Shown here: positions 24,969 to 34,068 of the stretch, piece by piece
How positions within the stretch are numbered: the stretch's first letter is position 1
How the letters are laid out: each line of letters starts with the position of its first letter
Origin: Chitinophagaceae bacterium
GTDB lineage: Bacteria > Bacteroidota > Bacteroidia > Chitinophagales > Chitinophagaceae
NCBI GenBank assembly: GCA_025360525.1
Contig: JANYCA010000152.1
Span: 1 to 52,056, forward strand
Reading direction: 5' to 3'
Length of the DNA: 52,056 nucleotides
Program-made: the position numbers and the translations under genes
Notes under the pieces: generated by a model
The model's database searches: none
Told to the model about the DNA's origin: nothing
What the model saw: the letters and a program-made list of their open reading frames with translations, nothing else

Positions 24969-26858
24969 TTGCCCGACATCATACAATTATTACCCGATAA
25001 TATTGCCAACCAAATTGCCGCTGGCGAAGTAATACAGCGACCAGCCAGCGCCGTAAAAGAACTGCTGGAAAATGCGGTGGATGCCGAAGCAACCGAAATT
25101 CAATTGATTGTAAACGATGCAGGCAAAGCACTGGTGCAGGTAATTGATAACGGCAAAGGCATGAGCGAAACCGACGCCCGGATGAGTTTTGAGCGCCACG
25201 CCACCTCTAAAATTAAAAACATCGAGGATCTGTTTCACATAAAAACAATGGGGTTCAGGGGCGAGGCACTCGCCAGTATTGCAGCGGTTGCAGCAGTGGA
25301 ACTGAAAACAAAAAAAGCAGATGATATTACCGGTACTTATATAGAAATAGACAACAGCCTGGTGAAAAAACAGGAGCCCATTGCATGGCCCACCGGCACC
25401 AGCATTGCTATGAAAAACTTATTTTTCAACGTACCTGCCCGCAGAAATTTTTTAAAAAGCAATGCAGCTGAATTGCGTTACATCGTTGATGAATTTATAA
25501 GGGTGTCCATGGCATTCCCGGATATTTTCTTTTTGTTTACAAGCAATGGCCAGCAGGTGTTTCACCTGGAGAGAGGGTCGCTTAAACAACGCATTGTTCA
25601 AATATTGGGCAACAGCTATAATGCTAAATTAGTAAGCATCCAGGAGCAGTCGGATTACATGAATATTTATGGCTTTGTCGGTAAGCCCGAAACAGCCAAA
25701 AAAACAAGAGGCGACCAGTATTTTTTTGTAAACAACCGCTTTATAAAAAGCGGTTACCTGCATCATGCATTAATGAATGCTTTTGATGGGATGATTGCGA
25801 AGGACAGCTTTCCCATGTACACCTTGTTTATTGATTTGGATCCAACACAGGTTGATATCAACGTTCATCCTACCAAGCAGGAAATAAAGTTTGAGGACGA
25901 GAAAATTGTATATGCCTTTGTGCAAAGTGCGGTAAAACATGCGCTGGCACAATTTAGTATTACACCTACATTGGATTTTGAATTAGATGCTTCTATCCAG
26001 CAACTCGATGCGGTGAGTAAACCATTTACAGAAGAAAAAAAATCGTCTGCCGCCAGCTCATCTTTATATAGCACGTTTACGCAAAAAAACCAGGCGCACT
26101 TTATTGAAAATAAAAGTGACCTGAAAGAATGGAAAAGTTTTTACGAGCCAGCGCAAAAAAGCGGGAAGAGTATAACCGATGGCAGTGAACATTTTCAAAA
26201 GGATGATTTTGTGAATCCCCGTGTGGAGGCGACTTCAGGCTCTCCATTCACGTCGCTGCAATCACCATTGGCGATTCACCAAATCCCCCTCAGCATTCAC
26301 CAAATAATACAACTGCACCAAACCTATATTGTTGTGCAAAACCCGGAGGGATACCTGCTGATACACCAGCAAAATGCACATGAACGGGTATTGTACGAAC
26401 GTTTTATAAAAGCTACCAGCGGCAAGCCTATTGCTATTCAGCAAAGCTTGTTTCCTATCACGATTGAACTGGCTGCGGCTGATACAGTTGTACTGAATGA
26501 ATTACTTCCCGATCTTCATTACCTTGGCTATCACCTGGAGCCGTTTGGTAACAACACATTTGTAATACAAGGTACACCAGCCGATGTACTACAGGGAAAC
26601 GAAAAAACAGCCATTGAAAAAATGCTGGAACAATACAAAAATTTCAGCAGCGATTTAAAATATAGCAAAAGAGAAAAGTTGCTTCGATCCCTTGCCTGGC
26701 AGCAATCCATTAAAGCTGGCACAGCACTTTCGCAAAAAGAGATGACGGCATTAGTAGAAGATTTGTTTCAATGTTCGGCTCCTAATATTACCAGCAATGG
26801 TAAACCAACTTACACCGAGTATAAGAAGACGGACTTAGATAAAATGTTTGGGAGGTAA
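24969..26858 (+). CDS. mutL: DNA mismatch repair protein MutL
   Basis: The N-terminal GHKL ATPase is complete: IANQIAAGEVIQRPASAVKE, NAVDAEATEI, DNGKGM, TMGFRGEALASI and VNVHPTKQEIKF-like DINVHPTKQEIKF. A variable linker (about 330-440) leads to the C-terminal dimerisation domain. The endonuclease signature DQHA(x)2E is replaced: the aligned stretch reads HQQNAHERVLYE, without the leading Asp and His. The late Cys/His zinc motif is replaced by PNITSNGKPT. So this MutL may lack nicking activity (inference). TTG 24969 is chosen over 24891 because a -7 element lies between them and LPDIIQLLPDNIANQIAAG is the usual start; length is 629 residues. Confidence 0.96.
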   Translation: MPDIIQLLPDNIANQIAAGEVIQRPASAVKELLENAVDAEATEIQLIVNDAGKALVQVIDNGKGMSETDARMSFERHATSKIKNIEDLFHIKTMGFRGEALASIAAVAAVELKTKKADDITGTYIEIDNSLVKKQEPIAWPTGTSIAMKNLFFNVPARRNFLKSNAAELRYIVDEFIRVSMAFPDIFFLFTSNGQQVFHLERGSLKQRIVQILGNSYNAKLVSIQEQSDYMNIYGFVGKPETAKKTRGDQYFFVNNRFIKSGYLHHALMNAFDGMIAKDSFPMYTLFIDLDPTQVDINVHPTKQEIKFEDEKIVYAFVQSAVKHALAQFSITPTLDFELDASIQQLDAVSKPFTEEKKSSAASSSLYSTFTQKNQAHFIENKSDLKEWKSFYEPAQKSGKSITDGSEHFQKDDFVNPRVEATSGSPFTSLQSPLAIHQIPLSIHQIIQLHQTYIVVQNPEGYLLIHQQNAHERVLYERFIKATSGKPIAIQQSLFPITIELAAADTVVLNELLPDLHYLGYHLEPFGNNTFVIQGTPADVLQGNEKTAIEKMLEQYKNFSSDLKYSKREKLLRSLAWQQSIKAGTALSQKEMTALVEDLFQCSAPNITSNGKPTYTEYKKTDLDKMFGR

Positions 26859-27251
26859 TGAGCTTTAATGAGCAAGATTATTTGTTTTGCTCGCAAAGTC
26901 AAGCAGCTGAATAGGTAGACTCTATTTTCTTTTTTTTCTTGATAAAAAAAAGAAACAAAAAAAATCAAGGCTTCATAAAAAAAGCTAAAAATTTAAATGG
27001 TTGACTAAAATGAAATTAGCTCGAGCTTCAAAATATTCCCGAGCATGTGTGCAACTTACGGGCTAAAAGCAAATCCAGTCATTGGTAACACCAATTTCAT
27101 TTTTTAACGACAATCATTTAAATTTTCTTAACGCCTTTTTTATGAGGCCGGTCCTAAACTTGCGAACTAAATGATGAATCCTAAAGATTAATTATATTGG
27201 CCTTCGGCAGGCAAATTCAGCTGCATAATAAATGCACAAAACACTTTTTAA
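26859..27251. other. Intergenic stretch with an A/T-rich inverted repeat
   Basis: No gene is seen. Around 26920-26970 a run of T, then CTTGAT, then a run of A, then ATCAAG gives an A/T-rich inverted repeat, a type common between Bacteroidota genes and possibly a terminator for mutL. The remainder is unremarkable. Confidence 0.5.
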
Positions 27252-27263
27252 TTGAACAGAAAA

Positions 27264-28322
27264 ATGAAACCTAAAGCAATCGTATTAACCGATGGCATGC
27301 TTCACCAGGCAGATGCCAAGACTGCACATGGATTGATCCGTGGTACCGATCGGTATGAAATAGTTGCAGTAATTGACGGTTTACATGCAGGCAAAGATGC
27401 AGGCGAAGTGCTGGATGGTACACATCGCAACATTCCTGTTTTTGCAAATGTTCAAGATGCAATTACTGCAACCAGCGATATCAGTTATTGCATTATCGGC
27501 ATTGCAACTATTGGTGGAAAATTACCACCCCATTTTGTTCCTACACTCGAATCCTGTATTCGCCAACACATTTCGTTGGTAAATGGTTTGCATGATTTTT
27601 TAATCAATATCCCTTCGCTGGTGGCATTGTCAAGCGTATACAAGGTTCAATTGATCGATGTAAGAAAACCAAAACCAAGGCAGGATCTCCATTTTTGGAA
27701 TGCGGATATTTTTAAAGTGGATGTCCCCATTATTGCCGTAATAGGCACCGATTGTGCTTTAGGTAAAAGAACTACCTGCAGGCTAGTAATGAAAGCTTGT
27801 GCTGTGGAAGGCATCAATGCACAAATGATTTATACCGGGCAAACTGGTTGGTTGCAGGGTGGCCAATATGGTTTTATTTTTGATTCTACCCTGAATGATT
27901 TTATCTCCGGCGAACTGGAACATGCCATTGTATCCTGCTGGGCAGAAACCAAACCAGCAGTAATACTAATTGAAGGGCAATCTGCATTACGCAATCCCAG
28001 TGGCCCTTGTGGCTCGGAACTGCTGGTATCTGGCAACGCCAAAAATGTTATTCTTGTACATGCACCTAAAAGAAAATACTACGACGATTTGCCGGAGTGG
28101 GGAAGCCTTCATTCACTGGCATCGGAAATTGAGTTGATAAAAATGTATGGTTCAACCGTTATAGCCGTTGCGTTAAATACAGAACATTGTAGCATGGCCG
28201 AAGCGTTGGATTTTCAACAGCAATACGAGGCAGAACTCCAGCTGCCTGTTGTGTTACCGCTTCAACAGGGCGTAGGAAAAATAGTATCCTCCATCCAATC
28301 ATTGATAAAAAATATTGCATGA
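27264..28322 (+). CDS. dgcN: DUF1611 protein, probable D-glutamate N-acetyltransferase (DgcN-like)
   Basis: The 352-residue protein has an N-terminal Rossmann-like part (IVLTDGMLHQADAKTAHGLI, VAVIDG) and a C-terminal P-loop domain with GTDCALGKRTTCRLVMKA, IYTGQTGWLQGGQYG, IEGQSALRNPSGP and LVHAPKRKYYDDLP. This is the DUF1611 family, of which DgcN acetylates D-glutamate. The next gene, overlapping by ATGA, is an enolase-superfamily epimerase like DgcA, which racemises the acetyl product. The pair therefore suggests D-glutamate breakdown; an uncharacterised NTP-binding role remains possible. ATG 27264 is chosen over TTG 27252. Confidence 0.75.
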   Translation: MKPKAIVLTDGMLHQADAKTAHGLIRGTDRYEIVAVIDGLHAGKDAGEVLDGTHRNIPVFANVQDAITATSDISYCIIGIATIGGKLPPHFVPTLESCIRQHISLVNGLHDFLINIPSLVALSSVYKVQLIDVRKPKPRQDLHFWNADIFKVDVPIIAVIGTDCALGKRTTCRLVMKACAVEGINAQMIYTGQTGWLQGGQYGFIFDSTLNDFISGELEHAIVSCWAETKPAVILIEGQSALRNPSGPCGSELLVSGNAKNVILVHAPKRKYYDDLPEWGSLHSLASEIELIKMYGSTVIAVALNTEHCSMAEALDFQQQYEAELQLPVVLPLQQGVGKIVSSIQSLIKNIA

Positions 28323-29386
28323 AAATTAAATCGGTAAAAGTATGGCCCGAGCATTTGCCATTAACAAAGCCTTATAGCATTGCCTACAAAACAATTGTTG
28401 ATACGGAGATTATTTTTTTAGAATTAACCCTCGAGAATGGAATCACCGGCATTGGCGCAGCAAATCCTTTTGCAGAAGTTGTAGGCGAAACACCAGCTAT
28501 TACACTGGCCAATTTGCAGCATGATTTTGTGCAGCAATTTGTGGGTAGAGATATCCGTCATTTTAATAAATTGATTGATGAGTCATGCATACATTTTCCA
28601 CATGCACCCGGCACCATTGCCGCCATTGATATTGCTTTGCATGATACATTCTGTAAAACCCTTGGCATTTCTGTAGTTGAATTTTATGGCCATAAAACCT
28701 ACCCGTTGCCAACATCTGTTACCATCGGCATAAAAGATATTGCAGCCATGATGGAAGAGGCCAAAGCAAATTATGCTGCAGGCTTTAAAGTAGTGAAAAT
28801 TAAAACAGGTTTAAACGTAGAAGAAGATATTGAAAGGGTAGTAAAATTGAACGAATATTTTGGCAACAGGTTAAAGGTAAGAGTAGATGCCAACCAGGGA
28901 TATGATCTTTTGCAACTACAGCATTTTATCAAAAAAACCAGTCATCTATCTTTGGAGTTGATTGAACAACCGCTGCCTGTTGGTAAGGAAAAAGAACTGG
29001 CAAAACTTGATGAACCTCATCGCAAATTATTGACTGCAGATGAATCATTAATTGATGCAACCTCCGCATTACGCCTTGCTTTTTCGCCACAGCCTTATGG
29101 TATTTTTAATATTAAGTTGATGAAATGCGGGGGAATACGGGGAGCCAGAGAAATTGCATTGATAGCTGCCAATGCCGGTATTGATTTATTCTGGGGGTGT
29201 AATGATGAAAGTATGGTTAGCATTTCGGCAGCGCTACAGGTTGCATATAGTTGCAGCAATACCAAGTACCTCGACCTTGATGGTAGTTTTGACTTGAGTA
29301 AAGACTGGGTTACAGGTGGTTTTATTTTGAAAGATGGTTTCATGTATTGCAGCAACGAACCAGGTTTGGGATTAAAGAGATTGTAG
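28319..29386 (+). CDS. dgcA: Enolase-superfamily epimerase, DgcA-like or dipeptide epimerase
   Basis: This 355-residue protein belongs to the muconate-lactonizing/dipeptide epimerase group. It has the catalytic KxK in FKVVKIKTGL, metal ligands in VRVDANQGY, LIEQPLPVG and LLTADESL, the second catalytic Lys in IFNIKLMKCGG, and LFWGCNDESMVS near the end. The N-terminal capping domain (about 1-120) is complete. Paired with the DUF1611 gene through an ATGA overlap, it probably racemises N-acetyl-D-glutamate. The alternative is L-Ala-D/L-Glu epimerase in murein peptide recycling; either way the substrate is probably a D-Glu derivative. It ends before a strong terminator. Confidence 0.8.
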   Translation: MKIKSVKVWPEHLPLTKPYSIAYKTIVDTEIIFLELTLENGITGIGAANPFAEVVGETPAITLANLQHDFVQQFVGRDIRHFNKLIDESCIHFPHAPGTIAAIDIALHDTFCKTLGISVVEFYGHKTYPLPTSVTIGIKDIAAMMEEAKANYAAGFKVVKIKTGLNVEEDIERVVKLNEYFGNRLKVRVDANQGYDLLQLQHFIKKTSHLSLELIEQPLPVGKEKELAKLDEPHRKLLTADESLIDATSALRLAFSPQPYGIFNIKLMKCGGIRGAREIALIAANAGIDLFWGCNDESMVSISAALQVAYSCSNTKYLDLDGSFDLSKDWVTGGFILKDGFMYCSNEPGLGLKRL

Positions 29387-29476
29387 TTGCTAGCAATGAA
29401 GTGATTCAGAAAAATCCCCGAATTAATCATCTATTTTTTCTGATCAAATTATATAGAAGCAGCTTTCTACAAAAGA

Positions 29477-29519
29477 AAAAGGAGCGATTGTTTTGTTGAT
29501 AAAAACAATCGCTCCTTTT
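29477..29519. terminator. Bidirectional terminator
   Basis: AAAAGGAGCGATTGTTTT (29477-29494) pairs perfectly with AAAACAATCGCTCCTTTT (29502-29519) around a 7-nt loop. It sits between the converging epimerase and oxidoreductase genes and can serve both. Confidence 0.85.
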
Positions 29520-29535
29520 AAAAATGGTTCATCTG

Positions 29536-30885
29536 CTAAAAATATTTTGTAACACCTGGTATGGCAACAGGGTAAAAGCCATCCTCGTTGGGAACTACGG
29601 GTGGAGTTGCATTCCAGTCATAAATTTTTGGATGAATATCGATGCCTGAACTTATGGCTTTATCCATTTCTATCATTTGCCCGCTGTAAGTTGCCATGCG
29701 TCCTAAAATAGAAGTCATGGTACTTCTGGCGCCATTTTCAGCATCTGCAAACTTGTATTCGCCTTTTGCAATTGCAGCAAATAGTTCATCATGTTCAGTT
29801 TGATAGGGATTGTTTTCTTTGCTCTTGTCAAACTGGTATAATATTTTTCCTTTAGCATCTATAATGTTGGCATCGCCACATTGTATTTTACCCTTTGTGC
29901 CTACCAATAATTCATCTACTTTACTCATGGTGCCTTGTATGTGGCGGCATTGGCTGTTAAGTATGCTTCCGTCTGCATAAGTATATTCTACAAAATGATG
30001 ATCAAATATTTCACCATGTTCTTTTCCTTTCCTTACCTGCCTGCCGCCCAGCCCTTGTGCTTTTACAGGATAGCTTCCTTTAAACCAGTTAACGGCATCA
30101 ATATTATGAACGTGCTGTTCATTAATATGATCACCACATAGCCAGTTAAAATAATACCAGTTACGCATCTGGTATTCCATTTCTGTCTGGCCTGGTTTAC
30201 GGGGTCGTACCCATACGCCGTCATTGTTCCACCAGGCCTGTGCCGATGTAATATCACCAATCATATCCTTACGCTTATATAATTCCCTGTACGAGTTTTG
30301 GTAGTGCCGTTGCAGGCCTACTACAACGTTTAATTTTTTTTCTTTTGCCAGTGCGGCAGCTGCTAAAACCCGTTGTATTCCTGCAGGATCGGTGGCTACC
30401 GGTTTTTCCATAAATACATGTTTCCCCTGCTTGATGGCTTCTTCAAAATGAATGGGCCTAAAACCGGGAGGCGTTGCCAAAATAACAACATCGGCCAACG
30501 CAATCGCTTTTTCATAACCATCAAAGCCGGTAAATTTCCTTTCTTCGGGAACATCAATTTTTGTTTTAACAGCACCTCTGCCTCCCGATGATTCTGCAAT
30601 ATCATCGCTCATTAATTCTTTGTAGCAGGTATCCAGGTTATCCCTGAAAGCATCTGCCATGGCTACCAGTTTTACATTTTGTTTACTAAGCAGCGCCTGC
30701 ATTGCAGCTCCGGTGCCACGGCCGCCGCAACCTACTAATACTATTTTAATAACATCATCAGCACCTGAAAAATAATTGGCTTTTGATAAAAGCGGCGCAG
30801 CAATTAATCCGCCGGCAAGAATTGATCCCTGCAATAAAAATCCTCTCCTGGAATGGCCTGTAATTTTAGTAGCATCGTTGTTCAT
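29536..30885 (-). CDS. Gfo/Idh/MocA-family oxidoreductase with Tat signal
   Basis: The N-terminus has a twin-arginine motif HSRRGFLLQGS and a hydrophobic stretch, so the folded enzyme is probably exported. Then come the Rossmann motif IVLVGCGGRGTGAAMQAL and VILATPPGFRP with HVFMEKPVATDP, where Lys of EKP is catalytic. A substrate domain follows with WNNDGVWVRPRKPG and DHINEQHVHNIDAVNWF. This subgroup is common in Bacteroidota and acts on sugars or sugar-like compounds with NAD(P); the substrate is unknown. ATG 30885 is preferred over 30924. Neighbours on both strands suggest glycan metabolism. Confidence 0.88.
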   Translation of the reverse strand: MNNDATKITGHSRRGFLLQGSILAGGLIAAPLLSKANYFSGADDVIKIVLVGCGGRGTGAAMQALLSKQNVKLVAMADAFRDNLDTCYKELMSDDIAESSGGRGAVKTKIDVPEERKFTGFDGYEKAIALADVVILATPPGFRPIHFEEAIKQGKHVFMEKPVATDPAGIQRVLAAAALAKEKKLNVVVGLQRHYQNSYRELYKRKDMIGDITSAQAWWNNDGVWVRPRKPGQTEMEYQMRNWYYFNWLCGDHINEQHVHNIDAVNWFKGSYPVKAQGLGGRQVRKGKEHGEIFDHHFVEYTYADGSILNSQCRHIQGTMSKVDELLVGTKGKIQCGDANIIDAKGKILYQFDKSKENNPYQTEHDELFAAIAKGEYKFADAENGARSTMTSILGRMATYSGQMIEMDKAISSGIDIHPKIYDWNATPPVVPNEDGFYPVAIPGVTKYF

Positions 30886-31004
30886 AATTAATTGGTTTAT
30901 TGTTTTTATATGTGAAGCATTCAAATTAAATTATTCAGGAAGAAATGAATTTTATAGAATCGAAAATTATATTATCGCAAGCCACAAATCAAACATGGGT
31001 TGAA

Positions 31005-31967
31005 CTATTTGCCCAGGTATTGTTTAAAAAATTCGTTTACGTCATCGGCACCTGGTTGCTTCAGTGGACGTACTATGCGGAACCCAATACCAGGTCCATC
31101 GGTTAACCACCATTTGCTTTTGGGTATCTGTGGATCTCTTCTGTTTAGTATTGGGTCCGATTTTAAACGACTGGCACTTCTTAATTCGCTGGCTTCATCT
31201 TTAAAACCGCCGCCCCGCAATACTTTGGGGTAACGGGCTTTGTTGTATTCGACAAAAACAGGGTTTTTATTTTCATCCCAGTTTACCAATCTTTTTTCAT
31301 CATAATGATCAAGCGTCCATTCACTCACATTGCCCAGTATATCATACAATCCCCAGGTATTGGGCATTTTTAATCCTGCCTGGTGAAATTTATTATCACT
31401 GTTATTTTTGTACCATGCATATTTTCCCAGGTCTGGGGTGTCATCACCAAAAAAGTAGGCGGTGGTGCTTCCTGCCCGGCACGCATATTCCCATTCAGCT
31501 TCCGATGGTAAGCGATAAAAAATTCCGGTTTTATCGTACAACCACCTGCAATACATTAAAGCAGCAAATTGCGATAAACTATTTACCGGATAACCACCTT
31601 CCTTTCCCATGCCTAAACTATAATCGATGTACTGCGGGCTAGGCCTTGTAATAGCATCCACTTTTGAGTTTTCGCTGATATTATTGTCGTTGAAAAAAAC
31701 ATCAAACTCATCCCTGCTAACTTCAAATGCCCCCATCCAGAATGCCGGGATGGCAATTGTACGTTGTGGTCCTTCATCAGCGTTCCTGTGTTTTTCTGTA
31801 CTGCTGCTACCCATTAAAAAGCTTCCGGCAGCAATGGGCAGCATGTTATGCTGTAAGGCCGAACCGGGGATAACCAACTTATAGGCTGAAAAAATTTTGG
31901 AGGAATTCTGAGCGTTTAGCTGTTGCAAACAAGAGATGGTTATAAATAGGACAATTGTTTTTTTCAC
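31005..31967 (-). CDS. FGE/SUMF1-fold exported protein, GldJ/GldK-like subgroup
   Basis: The formylglycine-generating-enzyme fold is shown by MLPIAAGSFLMGS, FWMGAFEVSRDEFDVFF, RLPSEAEWEYACRAGS, GLYDILGNVSEWTLD, KVLRGGGFKD and GIGFRIVRP. The two Cys of true FGE near the RGGSF motif are absent here, so sulfatase activation is unlikely. The WWLTDGPGIGFR ending resembles GldJ/GldK proteins or related lipoproteins of unknown role. GTG 31967 is preferred because it gives a clean signal peptide (KKTIVLFITISCLQQLNAQ); the longer frame from 32039 overlaps the ApbE gene. About 320 residues. Confidence 0.8.
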   Translation of the reverse strand: MKKTIVLFITISCLQQLNAQNSSKIFSAYKLVIPGSALQHNMLPIAAGSFLMGSSSTEKHRNADEGPQRTIAIPAFWMGAFEVSRDEFDVFFNDNNISENSKVDAITRPSPQYIDYSLGMGKEGGYPVNSLSQFAALMYCRWLYDKTGIFYRLPSEAEWEYACRAGSTTAYFFGDDTPDLGKYAWYKNNSDNKFHQAGLKMPNTWGLYDILGNVSEWTLDHYDEKRLVNWDENKNPVFVEYNKARYPKVLRGGGFKDEASELRSASRLKSDPILNRRDPQIPKSKWWLTDGPGIGFRIVRPLKQPGADDVNEFFKQYLGK

Positions 31968-32017
31968 TTTAGGAGCAATTTTTTCAAATGAAAGGTAAGC
32001 AATAAAACAAACAAATA

Positions 32018-33034
32018 TTATAGAACCGATTGTTTCCAAAAACGCCGGAAGTTTTTTGTTGAATAAAATACAATTGTATCTTTTTTGTTTTCCGCAATCA
32101 GCAATTCAGCGCACAATTTTATTGCCAGTTTTTTTGCCTTTTTTATTGGCAAAATACTGCAGGCAGTTGCAAGCCAGTCTGCTGTTGCACCGTCATTTGC
32201 AATTACAGTTACGTTTCGCTGAAAGGTAACACCATAGCCGGTTTTAGGATCGACTATATGAGAGTATCTTATCCCATTTTTTTCTAGATATTGGTAGGCA
32301 TCACCCGATGTTGCAACAGCTATGTTTTGCAACAACAATGATTGGTCTAACAGCTCCTCTTGTCTTTCCGGAATGTTGATGCCGATGGTCCAGCCGTTGG
32401 TGCCTGCGGGGGCGGTGCTCATGGCAATATCGCCGCCGGCATCTACCAGTGCATTCGCAATATGGTGCGTATGTAAAAAATCGATAATTTTTTGGGCTAT
32501 CCATCCTTTTGCAATTCCTCCAAGGTCGAGGCTCATGCCTTGCTTTGTTAAGATGGCTGTCTTTTCAACCGGATTAATTATTAAATTATTAAAGCCCGTT
32601 AAGTTTTTGGCAACTGCTATTTTTTCTTTGTCGGGTAACTGTTTTGTTTTTCTTGCACTGCGCCATAGTTTCACCAACGGTCCGATGGTGATATCAAAAC
32701 TGCCGTTACTTTCAGCGAATGCATTTTTTGATTGAAGCAATATTTCCAGCAAGGCTGGAGAAACCTTTACCGGGTCGATGTTTGAGCCAGCCGTTGCATT
32801 CAATTGCATCAGTTCGCTGCTGTTATTATAATCACTGAAAATATTGTTGAAAGAATCTACCAACTGATAACTTTTGCCTGCAAGTTCAGCCGCCTGCACG
32901 CTATCATTACAATACATAACAAGCATAAAAGGCGAGCCCATTTTTGATTCTGTAAATGTATATCGCTTTAATTGTGCCTTTACAGAAACAACCATTGCTG
33001 TAAAAAAGATGATAAAAAATATCCGTGTAAACAA
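32018..33034 (-). CDS. apbE: FAD:protein FMN transferase
   Basis: ApbE motifs are present: SFDITIGPLVKLWR, SLDLGGIAKGWIAQKI, ALVDAGGDIAMS, SHIVDPKTGYGV and TADWLATACSIL (metal-binding Asp). The enzyme attaches FMN through a phosphoester to Ser/Thr of periplasmic flavoproteins such as NqrB/C or RnfG. An N-terminal hydrophobic segment (TRIFFIIFFTAMVVSVKAQ) gives export. The frame opens at 33112, but that overlaps the divergent gene at 33089, and TTG 33034 directly precedes the signal peptide, so it is preferred (338 residues). No flavoprotein target lies in the window. Confidence 0.92.
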   Translation of the reverse strand: MFTRIFFIIFFTAMVVSVKAQLKRYTFTESKMGSPFMLVMYCNDSVQAAELAGKSYQLVDSFNNIFSDYNNSSELMQLNATAGSNIDPVKVSPALLEILLQSKNAFAESNGSFDITIGPLVKLWRSARKTKQLPDKEKIAVAKNLTGFNNLIINPVEKTAILTKQGMSLDLGGIAKGWIAQKIIDFLHTHHIANALVDAGGDIAMSTAPAGTNGWTIGINIPERQEELLDQSLLLQNIAVATSGDAYQYLEKNGIRYSHIVDPKTGYGVTFQRNVTVIANDGATADWLATACSILPIKKAKKLAIKLCAELLIAENKKDTIVFYSTKNFRRFWKQSVL

Positions 33035-33088
33035 TGGGGGGTATTTATAATTTATTGTTGGTAAATTTAACGCACAAAAATCTAAATC

Positions 33089-34015
33089 ATGCAAAGAAGA
33101 AAATTTATGCAACAGGCATTATTAACGGGGGGTGCGTTGGTTACTTCTGCCGTTACTGCATCTGCAGGTAACACACTTAAAGGTAACATGCCGGAAGAAA
33201 AGAATTTTAAGTTGAATTACGCAATTCATGATGGGATGTTTAAAAATCATGCAGGAAATGATTTTATTGAACAGATAAAATTTGCACACAGTGCAGGTTT
33301 TATGGCTATTGAAGATAACGGAATGATGGGAAGACCTGTGGAGCAACAGAAGAAAATTGGCGATACGCTTGCAAAGCTGGGCATGACGATGGGTGTTTTT
33401 GTAATTACTTCCAACAACTGGCATTGGAAAACCTCCCTGGCTTCCGGAAAGCAGGAATGGATTGATTTGATGATTAAAGATTGTAACGAGGCGGTGGAAG
33501 TGGCCAAACGTTGTAATGCCAAATGGATGACTGTTGTACCTGGTAATTATGAACGGTCCCTTTCTGCTGATTTTCAAACAATCAATGTCATCAACGCACT
33601 TCGCAAGGCTGCTGATATTTTAGCGCCGCATGGACTGGTAATGGTGTTGGAAGCTTTAAGTGATAACCCCGACTTATTCCTCCGACATTCCGATCAAACA
33701 TCTATGATATGTAAAGCAGTAAGCAGCCCGGCTTGCAAATTTTTATTTGACATGTATCACATGCAGCGCAATGAAGGAAATATCATTAATAATTTAGACA
33801 GCAATTGGGACGAAATTGCCTACCTGCAAATTGGTGATAACCCCGGAAGAAATGAGCCTGGTACAGGCGAGATGAATTATAAAAATATTTTTAAACACAT
33901 TGCATCCAAAGGGTACAAGGGCGTATTGGGAATGGAGCATGGCAATGCAAAACCTGGTAAAGAGGGCGAACTCGACTTAATAAAAGCATATCGTGAGGCG
34001 GATGATTTTGTATAA
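33089..34015 (+). CDS. Hydroxypyruvate isomerase-like TIM-barrel protein with Tat signal
   Basis: The 308-residue protein starts with a twin-arginine type signal (QRRKFMQQALL, hydrophobic stretch to about 28). The barrel carries AIHDGMFKNHAG, GFMAIEDNGMMG, MVLEALSDNP (metal-binding Glu), LFDMYHMQRNEGN (Asp, His), LQIGDNPGRNEPGTGEMNY and VLGMEHGNAKPG (Glu). These are the metal and catalytic sites of the Hyi/xylose isomerase-like family. Export suggests action on sugar derivatives in the periplasm. It is divergent from ApbE and followed by a fucosidase on the same strand. Confidence 0.87.
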   Translation: MQRRKFMQQALLTGGALVTSAVTASAGNTLKGNMPEEKNFKLNYAIHDGMFKNHAGNDFIEQIKFAHSAGFMAIEDNGMMGRPVEQQKKIGDTLAKLGMTMGVFVITSNNWHWKTSLASGKQEWIDLMIKDCNEAVEVAKRCNAKWMTVVPGNYERSLSADFQTINVINALRKAADILAPHGLVMVLEALSDNPDLFLRHSDQTSMICKAVSSPACKFLFDMYHMQRNEGNIINNLDSNWDEIAYLQIGDNPGRNEPGTGEMNYKNIFKHIASKGYKGVLGMEHGNAKPGKEGELDLIKAYREADDFV

Positions 34016-34027
34016 GCGGTTGTAAAA

Positions 34028-34063
34028 CGTAAAAAGTAAAAGTAGAAAGTAAAAAGTAAAAAA
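34028..34063 (+). repeat. Short tandem GTAAAAAGTA-type repeat before the fucosidase gene
   Basis: Four imperfect units of about 7-9 bases (GTAAAAA, GTAAAA, GTAGAAA, GTAAAAA) sit immediately upstream of ATG 34069. Length changes here could alter spacing of the start region. Confidence 0.6.
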
Positions 34064-34068
34064 TCCAA

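Noticed and set aside
26920..26970. A/T-rich inverted repeat as a replication origin or CRISPR-like element
   Set aside because: It is a single short inverted repeat of T and A runs, explained better as a terminator or common intergenic element.
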